Origin: Chondrus crispus
Taxonomy: Eukaryota; Rhodophyta; Florideophyceae; Gigartinales; Gigartinaceae
Direction of reading: 5' to 3'
Assembly (NCBI RefSeq): GCF_000350225.1
Contig: NW_005179120.1
Span: 488,434 to 552,433, forward strand
Length of the DNA: 64,000 nt
Below are positions 11,163 through 21,233 of this stretch, in pieces. The position numbers and the translations under genes were made by a program. Each line of letters opens with the position of its first letter. The first letter of the stretch is position 1. Below the pieces are notes generated by a model. That model made no database searches, had not been told where the DNA came from, and saw only the letters and a program-made list of their open reading frames with translations.

Positions 11163-13117
11163 GTTGGAGAGGTAGGCCTGCTTTTTCGGATGATTTGATA
11201 CTTTTTGGATTGGAGAAAGGCTTTGTAGTGAGAGGGATGTTGAAGGACAAACTACCTGGTTCGGGCAATCGGGCATGTCTTATATAGACGCAGAGCTGTC
11301 CATGATGTTCAGGGATGAGATGATTCCAGCTCATTTGGTTTGCTGAGAAGAAGCCTAGGCTGAAACAAGCTTAGGGTTTTATCGCACAGCTGTGGACAAC
11401 TTGTCGGTGTTCACCAAACGCGGCAGTGTTTGAGGGGGGATGTTTGCGATATAAAAAGAATACTTCTTCCATAGATTATATCTGCGAGGCGTGTTTGAAT
11501 GGTGGATATTATTTCATCTCCCCGAACTATCTTACTACATACCACAAGCGGAAGAGGCTCCGACTTTCTGGATGAGATGCAAAGGTTTGTTAGAATTGAA
11601 AGAGGTAAGTTCCACTTAAATGACATGCTCTTCTCTTCGGCACTATGGTAGAAGAGGCTCGAACCCCAAAAACGTTTTTGCGGTTGAAAGGTTGATATGT
11701 TTTCTCTGTAGATAATCTGCATTTTCACCGTTTTCTAAAATGTGCATCCCACACTACGGTTTCAAACTCGCATAATAAGTTGAAGTCGAAAGCAAGTAAT
11801 GCTCACCACTACAGTGTAGTGGTTTCCCGAAACGATGGCGGTTTTGTTAAACAGAATTAAAATACAGTGCATGAATATACTGGGGAACGAGCTATAGAGC
11901 TGCAGTTGTGGGCTGAAAGTGGGTAGTGTTGATTTTGAGAGATGGCCAATCATTGTAATATCTGATATAGGTTGTCCAGGACCTCATCCAAAATGCCACC
12001 GGATATTGTGCAGATGCTACCCTAATTCAAAGAAAATAAAACTACATGTCAGTTAAGGTCTCTATAGATAGCATATGCAGACGAGAACCATGATCCCAAG
12101 AGAAATTGCTTCCTCGCAGATGGTTCAAACATGTCCCGATGGTCGATGTACAAACGGGGAGGGAGACCGCCCTTCTTTACAGACCAGGACAGATCCCAAA
12201 GCACGACAAAGGACCGAGGTATTGTTAGCCCTCCAATAAAAGGAAAGTATTGCGTTGGACATAAAAAGGAAAATAGAAAACGATGCAAGTGTAGAAGAAA
12301 AAAGGAGAGCGGTGATTACAATACGATTAGATCCGAACCGGTCGGTTCGTCCCGCAGGCTCTTGTAGTGATACATTGGTTGCTTTTTAATAGAGAAGTGC
12401 TATATAAGACTACGTCTGCTGAAACAGTCAGAAAGCGTACGAAATTAATATCTAATTCATCAAACGAACGAAATTGGGAAGGGGGTTCAGAAGATGCGAC
12501 CAAGATTCAAAAGAGAGACAATACTGTAGAGTCATTTTATCAGCGAAAAACGGAGTCCACTTTCCGAAAGTAAAAATGTAAACCTACTTATCGCAACCAG
12601 CAAGATATGCAGAAATGAAGGAAAATCGTGTCCTACTCTTGGAACTGACAGGTCGTTCCTCGTTAAATGCGACGCGAAGAAGAACTTAATCGACTCTTGT
12701 CGACGTACTGAATACAACAATGCTTCTCATCGTTTGAGAACCGACGGAACTTCCTCAACACATTACAGGCGCTCGCCCTCTCGCCTATTGCCTACTCAAG
12801 CAAGGGCGAGGACGGTGGTATTTAGGTGTTGGGATATAGTGAATTGCCCTTTCACGACCTCGGCGCCAGCCCCGATTCGTACCATGGCGCACGGCTAACT
12901 CGAATAATGTCATAATGTCATAATGAGCGCCAACAAACATCTACTCTCGATCGACGAGATGCATTAATCTTTAATGCAGTGACAACGGGAAAGTTATAGA
13001 ACGAGAAATGACACTAGCCAGAAACCTCTTACTTCGCAAACTGACCCTATTCCCCAAATCTCCATTTGGGGTACCTCTGTCCAACCGCCAGGTTGCGTGT
13101 CAGACGTCAGATTCGCG
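11163..13117. other. intergenic, nothing recognised
   Basis: Only short frames without motifs. The bases before the gap (13.0-13.1 kb) look unremarkable. Confidence 0.4.
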
Positions 13118-13141
13118 CCCCCCCCCCCCCCCCCCCCCCCC
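13118..13141. repeat. poly-C run of 24 at gap edge
   Basis: Twenty-four consecutive C lead directly into the N run. Such a homopolymer commonly ends sequencing reads, so its true length is unknown and may be longer. Confidence 0.9.
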
Positions 13142-13241
13142 NNNNNNNNNNNNNNNNNNNNNNNNNNNNNNNNNNNNNNNNNNNNNNNNNNNNNNNNNNN
13201 NNNNNNNNNNNNNNNNNNNNNNNNNNNNNNNNNNNNNNNNN
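13142..13241. other. assembly gap (100 N)
   Basis: Exactly 100 N, the conventional placeholder for a gap of unknown size. Linkage of the left 13 kb to the rest depends on scaffolding. Confidence 0.98.
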
Positions 13242-13591
13242 AGACATGGAAATCTCCCGGATACATGCAACGAGAAACCATTGGGCAGAGAGAGAACACG
13301 CTGCCAAAATCTAAAACTATTCATATCAACGAAGTTTTCTCCCTCAATATTGGTGTCGTTGCCCTGTGCCGAAAGAAGATAGCCTCCCTTGCCAAAGGCC
13401 GACACAGCGGCGCTTTCAAAGGGCTTTCAATTCAAACCCCTTTGCCGCATACAAAAAGGCCTTGTCCTTCGTAAGGCCAACTTGTCCTGCTTTTGGACCC
13501 GAAGATATCCTAACATCTTTTGAGGACTCATTTTCTGCGGTTTATGAGATGAAACCACGATCAAAACGATGCAAGGATGTGTTTCCTTCTT

Positions 13592-14485
13592 TCAGTGGGC
13601 GTTAGATCCGAAAATCAGCGTTGAAGGCAGCTCAAATGCATCATCACACGTGCGCCATGTGGAAACAATATATAGTGCCTTGTCACCCGACAACACGACA
13701 TGATCTGCGTGATCTGCGGCGGTGGCATTTGCAGTGCAGTATAGACAGCGGTTGGGGAAAATAGCCTTTTGTTGGAATTGCTTGATGCACAGCCAGGCAT
13801 GGCGGCGGGTGGTTTGCAGATTGGGTAACATGGAGGGGTTGGTGAGACAGGGACGTAGTTTTCGAAGCAGGGCACTCCCAGGTAGGGCGTGCTTTAGTTC
13901 AACAAAGTAACAGGAGGGGAACGTGAGGAGAGGATGCGGGAACTTTTGAAGAAACAGGGGGCAATGAGCAAGGGTAGACGGTGTGCGACAGACACAAGAA
14001 GGGATATATCTAGGGTGGATTTGAGCGGAGATGGGAAGGGAGAGAAAGCCCTGGTGTCGGTGGCTTTAAAAAAGACTGGTCGTCGATGCTGCATAGAGGC
14101 AAGTATGCACGAGGTAGGGACTGGGTATTTCGAGACTGGGACATGTCCTTTGGCAACAGTGCGAGATCAGAGATCTACTTCCTCTGGAAACAGTGCTTTG
14201 ATGGTTTGAATGCGGGCACCGCGGGGTGCGGAGAGTGCACAGAGGCTTGCCATATTGTGGACATGAAAGGGGTTGTCCCACGTCATACTGTTGTATACGG
14301 GAAAGTACACGCGGTTGGCGAGGAAGGTGAATGTCCCAGGCACGGCCCTCGATCAGATTTTCCATAGATAATATCTGTAAAACAGAAGATGATTGGTCCC
14401 AAGCACACGGATGTGAGGGGACTATGATAGTTTTCACAGCAAGGAAGAACATAAAAAAGAAGCGACATTTGGGAAATGATGGCAC
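13592..14485 (-). pseudogene. unidentified decayed coding segment
   Basis: The minus strand keeps open frames that appear to continue one another: about 14340-13894 in one phase and 13875-13592 in another. Near the end is a compact segment with RCLYC and two histidine doublets (ADHADH), reminiscent of a zinc-binding tail, and a WLCIKQF stretch. The composition looks protein-like rather than random, but no family could be named. At least one frameshift and a stop near 13895 interrupt it. Low confidence: it may be a fragment of a transposon protein. Confidence 0.25.
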
Positions 14486-15972
14486 ACATGACAGACATCC
14501 TTCATATCATTTGGTAGAATACGAAGAGAGATTAAGGACTTTCATTGTTATGACATCAGAATATAAGAAAAAGTGGTCGATATGTCAAATCGTATTGGCA
14601 GGAGGTCCGCATATTTCATGCAATGGCAATGAGTCAACATAATCCTCAACATGAAAGCGAATCACTGTACACAATTTACATTATAGTCTTTTTCGGTCGT
14701 CAGCACACCATAATTTCTGGGATAGCAGTACACATCACAATTTTAATGGAACTCGGTGTCACACATCCTGGATTTTCATTGCAAACAGTGCATTTCAACT
14801 CCCATTTTTTCGAAACGATACACATAGCGAAATTAATTAGCGGCTGCGGTCCATTCTCGGACTTCATCGGTAATCGGTACACCAAACCTGGCGGTGACAA
14901 TACGAAGAGGCGAATATTTCGGCATTTTGTTGCGAAATGTATGTAAGAATATTCCCGTCGTCGTCGGACATTCACCACCGCCGTCGATATCCATCCTTAC
15001 GAGTGTGTCGCACCCGACAGCGCCCTACCTTGGCCATTCGCTTCTGCAGTATACATCATTTGCCATTTCATGTCAGGTATGTTCTTCCTCCGCCATTATA
15101 CATTATAAAACCACCGTTTTCCATTGCGAAGCATTGCCGCCTGCATTGCCATTACTATTTGAGCACCAGCACTGTTTTGCCATACTTTTATATGTCCACT
15201 TTTAACCACTCCTAGATCAACTGCGGCGACCGTGTCGTATTGTAGTAACTCGTAACACCGAACTGCAGTTAAATCTCACTGTTTACGCTGATGTCCATTT
15301 ACGTGGTCATTATGACGGCCATGTCCAGAAATTCCCAAAAAAGAATCTAAAGGAAACGTAGTGATGGTTCACGAAAGCGAGGGTACAGGATAGGATAGAT
15401 TCATGCTATCCTAAAAACGGATACAAACATGGCTACATATGCAGCTGTGGTCAAAATGCCACTGTGCAACTAGCCGGTGGTAACTGTCGTTGAACGCGGT
15501 TCGTAGGCTCGCGCGAGGCTGTACGTGAGCACATTCTAACGTGTGGCGGAGCAAGCGCGGGAAGGGTCGAAGACAGGAGGAGGAATAGGACGGAGAGAGA
15601 GGGGGCAGAAAGAATGGCTAGGCGGAGCACCTTAGCGAGCGAAGACGACCAAGCGGATGGTTTACTTCTGACTTCTGTTCTGTCCCTCTCTCTCTAATCA
15701 TGCCTCAGGGCCTCCTTTAAGACAGCATGGACGGGCATGTTTGGACATGTATGGACGTCAGCGTGCACCTGATTGGTCCATTTAATACTTTTCTTAACAG
15801 TATGATGGCACACACAGAGTTAAAATAATGGCCTCTGTCACCACCAACGTGCCATACAAGAGAACACCATTGCCTGTCGCGTCCCCCATAAGTGCGAATG
15901 AATTAAATCTAGATCCAATTTAGCATATAATAAAATTCAATTTAATCATTTTATTGATGTCCCCGAATGCCA
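14486..15972. other. intergenic, nothing recognised
   Basis: No supported gene. A purine-rich patch lies near 15550-15620 followed by a CT-rich patch near 15690; neither has an assigned role. Confidence 0.4.
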
Positions 15973-16478
15973 GTACACGGGGGTCGCGATATAGTGCCTC
16001 CCTGTGTCAGGAGGCCGAAAACGGCACTATATCGAACCAGGCACTGTAAGATAATGAGATTTGCGGCTTTTTTGCAGCCACTTCCTTGCATCACTGCTCA
16101 GAAAGACCGATCGCAGGACTCCATCACTCATACTTTGCATCTTCACTACAGACTCTAATCAAGCATTTATGTCATTAGTAGCTTCTGAGCCGTGGCATTG
16201 ACTTCCTCCATTTTCGCAGCGATAATGCCAGCCTACACTTTTGCAGATGTCCAATTGCATCATCGACGCTGCCTTTTTCCGCCATAGTCTCTATTCTAGT
16301 AAGCAACTGCATAATATCTATCGGCGGCGGCAGCGGCTCTCGGGCAGTACGTCCATACAACTGCCTCTCTGGAGACCCTTAGTTTTTGGCTCAAAATTCG
16401 TGCCATCCGCAAAAGGGTATCACTATATCGGAGCTGGCACTAACAAAGATGGCAATATATATCGCGACCCCCCTGTAC
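15973..16478. mobile_element. MITE-like element with inverted termini
   Basis: The left end gtacacgggggtcgcg and the reverse complement of the right end gtacaggggggtcgcg match at 15 of 16 bases and continue as gatata. Inner ggcactatatcg motifs also face one another. The roughly 506-bp interior has no coding capacity that I can defend (short frames at 15967-16158 and 16241-16597 have no motif). The outermost GTAC on both sides could be a 4-bp target duplication or part of the repeat. A non-autonomous DNA transposon is the best reading; the family is unknown. Confidence 0.65.
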
Positions 16479-16891
16479 ACTTGAAAAAAGGCGGGAGGCT
16501 GGCAATCGAAGGAGATGCGATTCGTCTCCCAACAGAACCAAACCAAGATCCAAAACACATCCTTTCTACCCTCTTCCTTATCGATAGCTCGGTATGATGC
16601 ACCCCTTTATTTACGAATCACGGCGCGCTGACACAATACATTACATTATTGGACATGTAATATTTTGAAAATTGCGAAAATATACATGCACCCATGGCTG
16701 TCCAGGCTGTCTTAAAGGAGACCCTCACTTGCCGCTTCTGTGGGGACGACGAGCGTGGCCGTCGAGTGCTCGACGGCGCGCTCAGTTCGATCCTAGATTC
16801 TGAATAAATTAAATAGCATGTCACAAAAACTTACTCAAAATTAGGTCTACAGAACCGGCCGGCGGTGAAGGGAAATCAGCATGCAGAGTGC
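16479..16891. other. short intergenic stretch, nothing recognised
   Basis: No coding motif or repeat was seen between the MITE and the next transposon's terminus. Confidence 0.35.
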
Positions 16892-16910
16892 ATATCCCTA
16901 ACACCTGCCA

Positions 16911-16928
16911 TGATCAGTATACTGGTCA
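16911..16928. repeat. subterminal palindromic repeat, left 1
   Basis: TGATCAGTATACTGGTCA, one mismatch from a perfect 18-bp palindrome, just inside the left terminus. It is likely a transposase-binding site. Confidence 0.65.
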
Positions 16929-16964
16929 AGAAGCATTTTTGGCAATTTTGTGATTTCGGCCCCA

Positions 16965-16982
16965 TGATCAGTATATTGATCA
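16965..16982. repeat. subterminal palindromic repeat, left 2
   Basis: TGATCAGTATATTGATCA, a second copy 54 bp further in from the first. Confidence 0.65.
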
Positions 16983-17036
16983 AGAGACCCGTTTGTACGT
17001 GTATTAGAACGTCCATAAAGAACCAATCGCATCCAT

Positions 17037-17477
17037 ATGCATGTAAATGACTTCGTCACTACACTGAGCTCGCTGAGTGGAAGTAACCCGATTTTCAAGC
17101 TCTCAAATCGGTGGTGGCAATCCAAAGCTGTGTCTCTCCCAGCACTTGGGTTCATAGAGATGGCTTCCGTAGTTCCTGACGCTGTTCTTGTGCCCACAAC
17201 GGCTTCCCAGATCACTGGCACATTGACAGGAGCTAGCGAAAACGATACGCAATGCACAGCAACTGCAGGTGGGGCATTTGAAGAGGGTGCTGGCGGTCGC
17301 GGGAGAGGCCGTAGTGCCGATTTCAATCAACGACGTGGGAGCGGTCGTGGGTCTGCTGCAAGACGCGGAAGAAGGAGAGGAGGCTCAAGGGGGCGTCCGA
17401 GAGGAAGACGTTCTTCTGTTCAAGGTCAGGGGAGGGAAGACCCCAGCAGGGGATGGACTTTGTGTAATGGTGATTAG
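17037..17477 (+). CDS. Arg/Gly-rich ORF of the DNA transposon
   Basis: This is an ATG-initiated frame of 146 codons. Its N-terminal half is unremarkable (MHVNDFVTT...). Residues of about 85-135 are dominated by RGRGR, RGSGRGS and RRGRRRGG stretches, an RGG-type low-complexity basic region that could bind nucleic acid. The downstream transposase-like frame starts in another phase about 75 bp later. It may be the N-terminus of the transposase protein separated by a frameshift, or a chance frame over GC-rich repeats. A partly overlapping alternative phase at 17269-17520 is also open and acidic, which weakens the case. Confidence 0.35.
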   Translation: MHVNDFVTTLSSLSGSNPIFKLSNRWWQSKAVSLPALGFIEMASVVPDAVLVPTTASQITGTLTGASENDTQCTATAGGAFEEGAGGRGRGRSADFNQRRGSGRGSAARRGRRRGGSRGRPRGRRSSVQGQGREDPSRGWTLCNGD

Positions 17478-17552
17478 GGTTCCGTTATGTTGGAGGAATA
17501 GTTCGTCGACAAGATTGTAAGTGAAAGGGCACGTCTGTTTCTAACGTCCGCA

Positions 17553-19058
17553 ATGGATAGGTTGCACGTTGAGCTAACGGTTCGAGAGGTTCCCCGTGGT
17601 AGATGCAGCTTTGTTGTTTCATTCATGAACGCACTGCTATCACAGTGCATGACGTGGTTAAACGACTATATTATCCTCGAGGAGGTTAACGAAGAACGCA
17701 TTCGTTTAGACGACATGTACCGTTATGTCTCAGTACTCCTACTGTCTCATTGCACGGGTTTCAGTTTTCAGAAAACTATCTCACTAATGGGCGGTACTAC
17801 CGCCCATTAGTGAGATAGTTTTCTGGTAGTACCGGGAGCGTCTGTCCTTCTCTTGACAGAGTGCGATTTATTGCGAGCAACATTCTTGCATACTCCGCTA
17901 CTGGCCATGGTAACCAGGGGATTCTACATGGCAATCACAACGTGACCAAACACAGTGTCTCTCCGAGTTTGAGTTATTGGCGTTTAGAGAAAGATAGTTT
18001 TTACTCCTTTGCATTTACTTGCAACTCTCGATGACGAGCTTTATGGTACGAGAGCTGCAGAAAATCAAGTGAAGAATTTAAGCTCGCGCAAAGCCGATCG
18101 AGAAGGCCATTCCGCAAACGCCATTGCTGATGCCTTGTTCAGAATCATCATGGCACTACGTTTTAGAAGAAGAGGTCAGACAGTAGTTGATTCTGTGCAA
18201 AAGCTAGTGAGCACTTTGACGGAAGGAAGGGGAGAGCAGGCCCTTGCAGGTTTTATTATAACGGCCGATCGAGGTTATGGGAAGGAATCTGTTCTTAAAT
18301 GTCTGATGGAATCTGGGATAGGCTCCATGCTCATAATGCCGGAACACGATCTCCGAGCTCATCCGTTCGTCGGTAAGTCGTTCCTTGATCCACTTCGTTA
18401 TGATGTCGAGGACGACGATGAACGAATGAATAATGCCAACATTGCACCTGGTAGCGTGAATGGCAACGACGCGCATACAAATGGTGACAACAACAATGGC
18501 ATGAGGGAAAATGAAGCGCAAGAGGTATCTGGGGACCAAGAGGGGCAGGGGAGCTTATCAGCACTGCCCCCGAAGCGCAATGACAGGCGACGGGCTTATA
18601 TTGTAGATGACTCCCCTCACGTAGGTTCGGCATGTTTTTTTGCGGCGGAACGCGTCAGACGAGACGGCTCCCGTGCAGTCGGTAATGACAAGATGACTGC
18701 CATTTCCATCCGCGAGCATGGGAGCGACAAGTTTGCAAAAGTCATCAGGTTCCTTTACAATGTACCTCCTTTAATTAATGACCATCTGAGAACATGGATT
18801 GCGGTACCGAAAGGCTGCATTTTGAACAAGGTTTTGTTTAATAAGCGTGACAATCTTGGAGCTGTTGTGCGTCCTCCGTCGCCCCCGCAGGATCAAAAAG
18901 ACTTCTTCGAAGCTGAGGTCCTAAAGATGTGTACTGTTTTATCAGTGGGGCAAAGATGCGCCGACTGGTTTGTGCTCAGGCAGTTTCACATAACGGGTAC
19001 AAATGCTGGAAAGATACTGATGAAAAGTGGCCTTGTGCGAGCATGTTTAGGAATGTAA
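17553..19058 (+). pseudogene. DDE-like transposase core, frameshifted
   Basis: The first open segment (17553-17810) has the helical leader typical before a DDE core and is stopped inside a foldback at 17769-17825. A second phase from about 17850 carries ATGHGNQG and KHSVSPSL. The main segment (18009-19058) contains LDDELYGTRA, candidate for the first catalytic Asp, and ITADRGYGK, candidate for the second, followed by MPEHDLRAHPF. An Asp/Asn/Glu-rich insert follows, then AYIVDDSPHVG. Near the C-terminus WFVLRQFHITGTNAGKIL matches the start of YqaJ-type nucleases (W-x-x-x-R...TG). The family assignment (piggyBac-like versus ISL2EU-like) is inferred from motif layout. At least two frame changes make it non-functional as it stands. 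Confidence 0.6.
17769..17825. repeat. perfect 28-bp foldback inside transposase gene
   Basis: Twenty-eight bases (17769-17796) are followed, after a single C, by their exact reverse complement (17798-17825). The right arm duplicates coding sequence in inverted form and introduces the TAG that ends the first transposase frame, so it looks like a template-switch mutation rather than a functional element. Confidence 0.85.
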
Positions 19059-19279
19059 ACTGAAACGGAGGAGGAAGAACTCACCCCAGCGCAGTGGTTG
19101 AAGATTTTTTTGTGACGGGTGGTTCAGTGCAAAGGTATCCACAGAACCGATGATGAGAGGATCAGCAAATGAGGGGGCGGTCCTCAAGGCAATGGAACGG
19201 ATGCGGTTTTTGCAAGTAGTGTATGAGTGTGGAATGTTAGGGATTAAAGGTAAGCACTGGTTGCCGTGCTCTGGAAGCC

Positions 19280-19783
19280 TTGGCCCTCATTGATGTAGAT
19301 AAGCTGGAAAATGATGCGTGGAGGGCGTCTGACGATGCCAACAGTGTCATCGCCTTTGAAGAACAAGTTTTGAATCTTGCTTCTGTTGAGATTAAGACTA
19401 GGGTTGCACCAGGAACTGTAGACTCTGCTCTAATGTTGGCTGCTGCTAACACCATTACCTGTGACGTTGGGGACGAAAGATTTCGCCAGTTTGTTCCAGC
19501 AGAACACATAGGGCAGCTGCTTCACCAAGTCTTGGTGACTGGGGTGCAATTTGTCATATACGTTGTCGCAGCAGAAACGGGTATTCTTTACACTGTCGTT
19601 GCGAAATGCTCACAAACAATTGCCGAGACCTCTAAGGAGGTGCTACAGGCAAAAGCGGATTTTATCGTGACAAGGGCACATTTATACGATGCAGAGGTGG
19701 TGCCTCCACTTTTGCAGATGCGGAACTATTATCCACACTCAAGTCAAGGCACTCTTTTTGGCGCTTTGTCAACGATTATGTGA
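19280..19783 (+). pseudogene. YqaJ-like nuclease segment of the DNA transposon
   Basis: A 167-codon frame continuing the transposon coding region in a new phase. The stretch FVPAEHIGQLLHQVLVTG, followed by a beta-rich FVIYVVAAETGILYTVVAK, follows the pattern of the YqaJ / lambda-exonuclease-like fold: a Glu-His, a Gln that contacts the partner strand, and two strands. Catalytic Asp and Glu-x-Lys residues cannot be assigned with certainty: where the family often has D before the strand this copy has no clear acidic residue, so it may be degenerate. It ends at a TGA (19781-19783), and the next segment continues in another phase without its own ATG. Confidence 0.45.
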
Positions 19784-20709
19784 AAGAAAAGGGTCCCTTC
19801 CCTCCGCTAAAGCTTTTTAAGCATTCCTCTCAAAGCCTATACTCTAAAACAAAAGGAGGAGTAGATGTTGCTACGCAGGCAAGAGCAATGTTACGCTCAT
19901 CAACATCAAATTTTAGGGGGGAGCAGAAGTTGATTTCTCAGACCATCAAGACGTTGGCCATAAATGGATTTATAGCCTGGAGAAATTTTCAGAGACGGGA
20001 TCTTCTCGAAGACGGAGCCTCCTTTCGATCTTTAGACTCATACAGAAACGCTCTTAATAAGGTCCAGGCGATGGCTGATTTTATTCATGATGTAGCTATT
20101 GAACTGCTTTCGTACGCAGATACGATTCAGGACAGTACGGACCAAAGCGAGGATCAAGAACTAGGTGAAACTACTTCAGGAGATGCAACGCAATTAAGGA
20201 ACTTGGCCGTAAACCGTCGTAGCAACAGACATATATTTTTTAAGGCTCCTGGCGGTGTGCGTCTTAGACTATCAGTTCAAGGGCATGAGCCAAAACAGCA
20301 GCCCAAAGCTTTGTATTGCGCGCTTTGCGGACAAAACGCAGGGGGCTGGAGAGGACATCGTTCTTCATACAAATGCAATCTTTGTAATGTTCATCTTTGC
20401 ATGAGAGTGTACCCTGGTTTAAGAAAAAGCTGTTGGTCAGCGTGGCATTCGGCGACAGAACTAGTGACGCGGACCACTACTGCCCCATCCCCATCTCGAA
20501 GCAGAGCAAACGTAAATGGGTGTGCACCGCAAAATGTGACCCCAAATCGCCGAGCCCGGAACGATTCGAATAGCTCTTTAGAGCCTCCGAGGACTAGAAG
20601 GCGCATTCTTGAGAGTGACACTCTGCAGAGCAGCACCCGGCGGCAAACACGACGTACTTCTCGACGGAGCTATCGCGTGAAAGAAGCCAAAGTGCATGAG
20701 GATAAGTAA
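19780..20709 (+). pseudogene. C-terminal part of transposon protein with piggyBac-like zinc cluster
   Basis: The frame opens at a GTG, not an ATG, directly after the previous stop, so it is best read as the continuation of the same protein. Residues of about 30-130 are helical. After an acidic DQSEDQEL linker comes a Cys/His cluster with YCALCG, KCNLCN, HLC, SCW and WHSA, the C-x2-C...C-x2-C...C...C...H order seen at the C-terminus of piggyBac-type transposases. A Ser/Arg-rich basic tail with RRTSRRSYR follows. It sits just upstream of the right terminal repeats, as expected for the 3' end of the coding region. Confidence 0.55.
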
Positions 20710-20765
20710 ACAATAGCCTCAAGGGCTTCAGTTGGTCTATTTTGTCCTTTTTCGGACCGTGCTGC

Positions 20766-20783
20766 TGATCACTATACTGATTA
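20766..20783. repeat. subterminal palindromic repeat, right 1
   Basis: TGATCACTATACTGATTA, a degenerate copy of the palindrome found at both ends of the element. Confidence 0.5.
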
Positions 20784-20970
20784 TGGGGGGTATTTTGGGT
20801 GTTTTTTCTTGGCTGAGAACCCGAAATTAGAGGCCCCCTATCTTCCAAACCAATAGTTTTTCGCTCTTGAGACTCTGCGAAATGGTTGATATCGGGGTCT
20901 TCAACCCGTAAACCAAGTTTCGTGACTGACGCTCAAATATGGATCGAACTTTTGTTGGGTGAAAGATCCA

Positions 20971-20988
20971 TGATCAGTATACTGATCA
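20971..20988. repeat. subterminal palindromic repeat, right 2
   Basis: TGATCAGTATACTGATCA, a perfect 18-bp palindrome facing its left-end counterpart. Confidence 0.7.
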
Positions 20989-21233
20989 TGAGCGGCTGGC
21001 ATTAGGGATATCATGGGGATATTGCTCGCGCAACTATGTCTTTGGGCGAGTGATGCAGGGAGTCAAGAACGATTGCAGTTCATAATTCGTAAATGGGATG
21101 CGAGAGGAGCTATAGGATTTGCAAAATGATAACCCGTAGAGCCAGGAATTGAAAGGCCCTATGCAGTTTGTGCAAGTGTAAAAGGAAAGGTTACAGTAAA
21201 TTATCTAGCGATCATGACCTGGTGGTTACTGCA

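Larger units (their letters stand above)
16892..21011 (+). mobile_element. ~4.1-kb DNA transposon with transposase and YqaJ-like segment
   Basis: The left terminus (16892 onward: atatccctaa, then a GCC-rich spacer, then a TGATCAGTATACTG palindrome) is mirrored at the right (20971-21011). This defines inverted ends about 40 bp long enclosing plus-strand coding fragments. The outermost AT on each side may be a 2-bp target duplication. Inside, in order, are an Arg/Gly-rich ORF, a transposase core with LDDELYG and ADRGYG, a segment like the YqaJ exonuclease N-terminus (WFVLRQFHITGT), and a Cys/His cluster like that closing piggyBac transposases. Transposase plus YqaJ partner recalls the ISL2EU superfamily, while the zinc tail recalls piggyBac. 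Classification is therefore open. The coding frame is broken in several places. Confidence 0.7.

Noticed and set aside
13008..13474. ORFs crossing the N gap
   Set aside because: They read through unknown bases and a poly-C run and cannot be real calls.
16735..16800. Possible tRNA with a gttcgatcc T-arm-like sequence
   Set aside because: No D-arm or acceptor stem can be paired; the stem present (gccgtcgag / ctcgacggc) is a simple hairpin.
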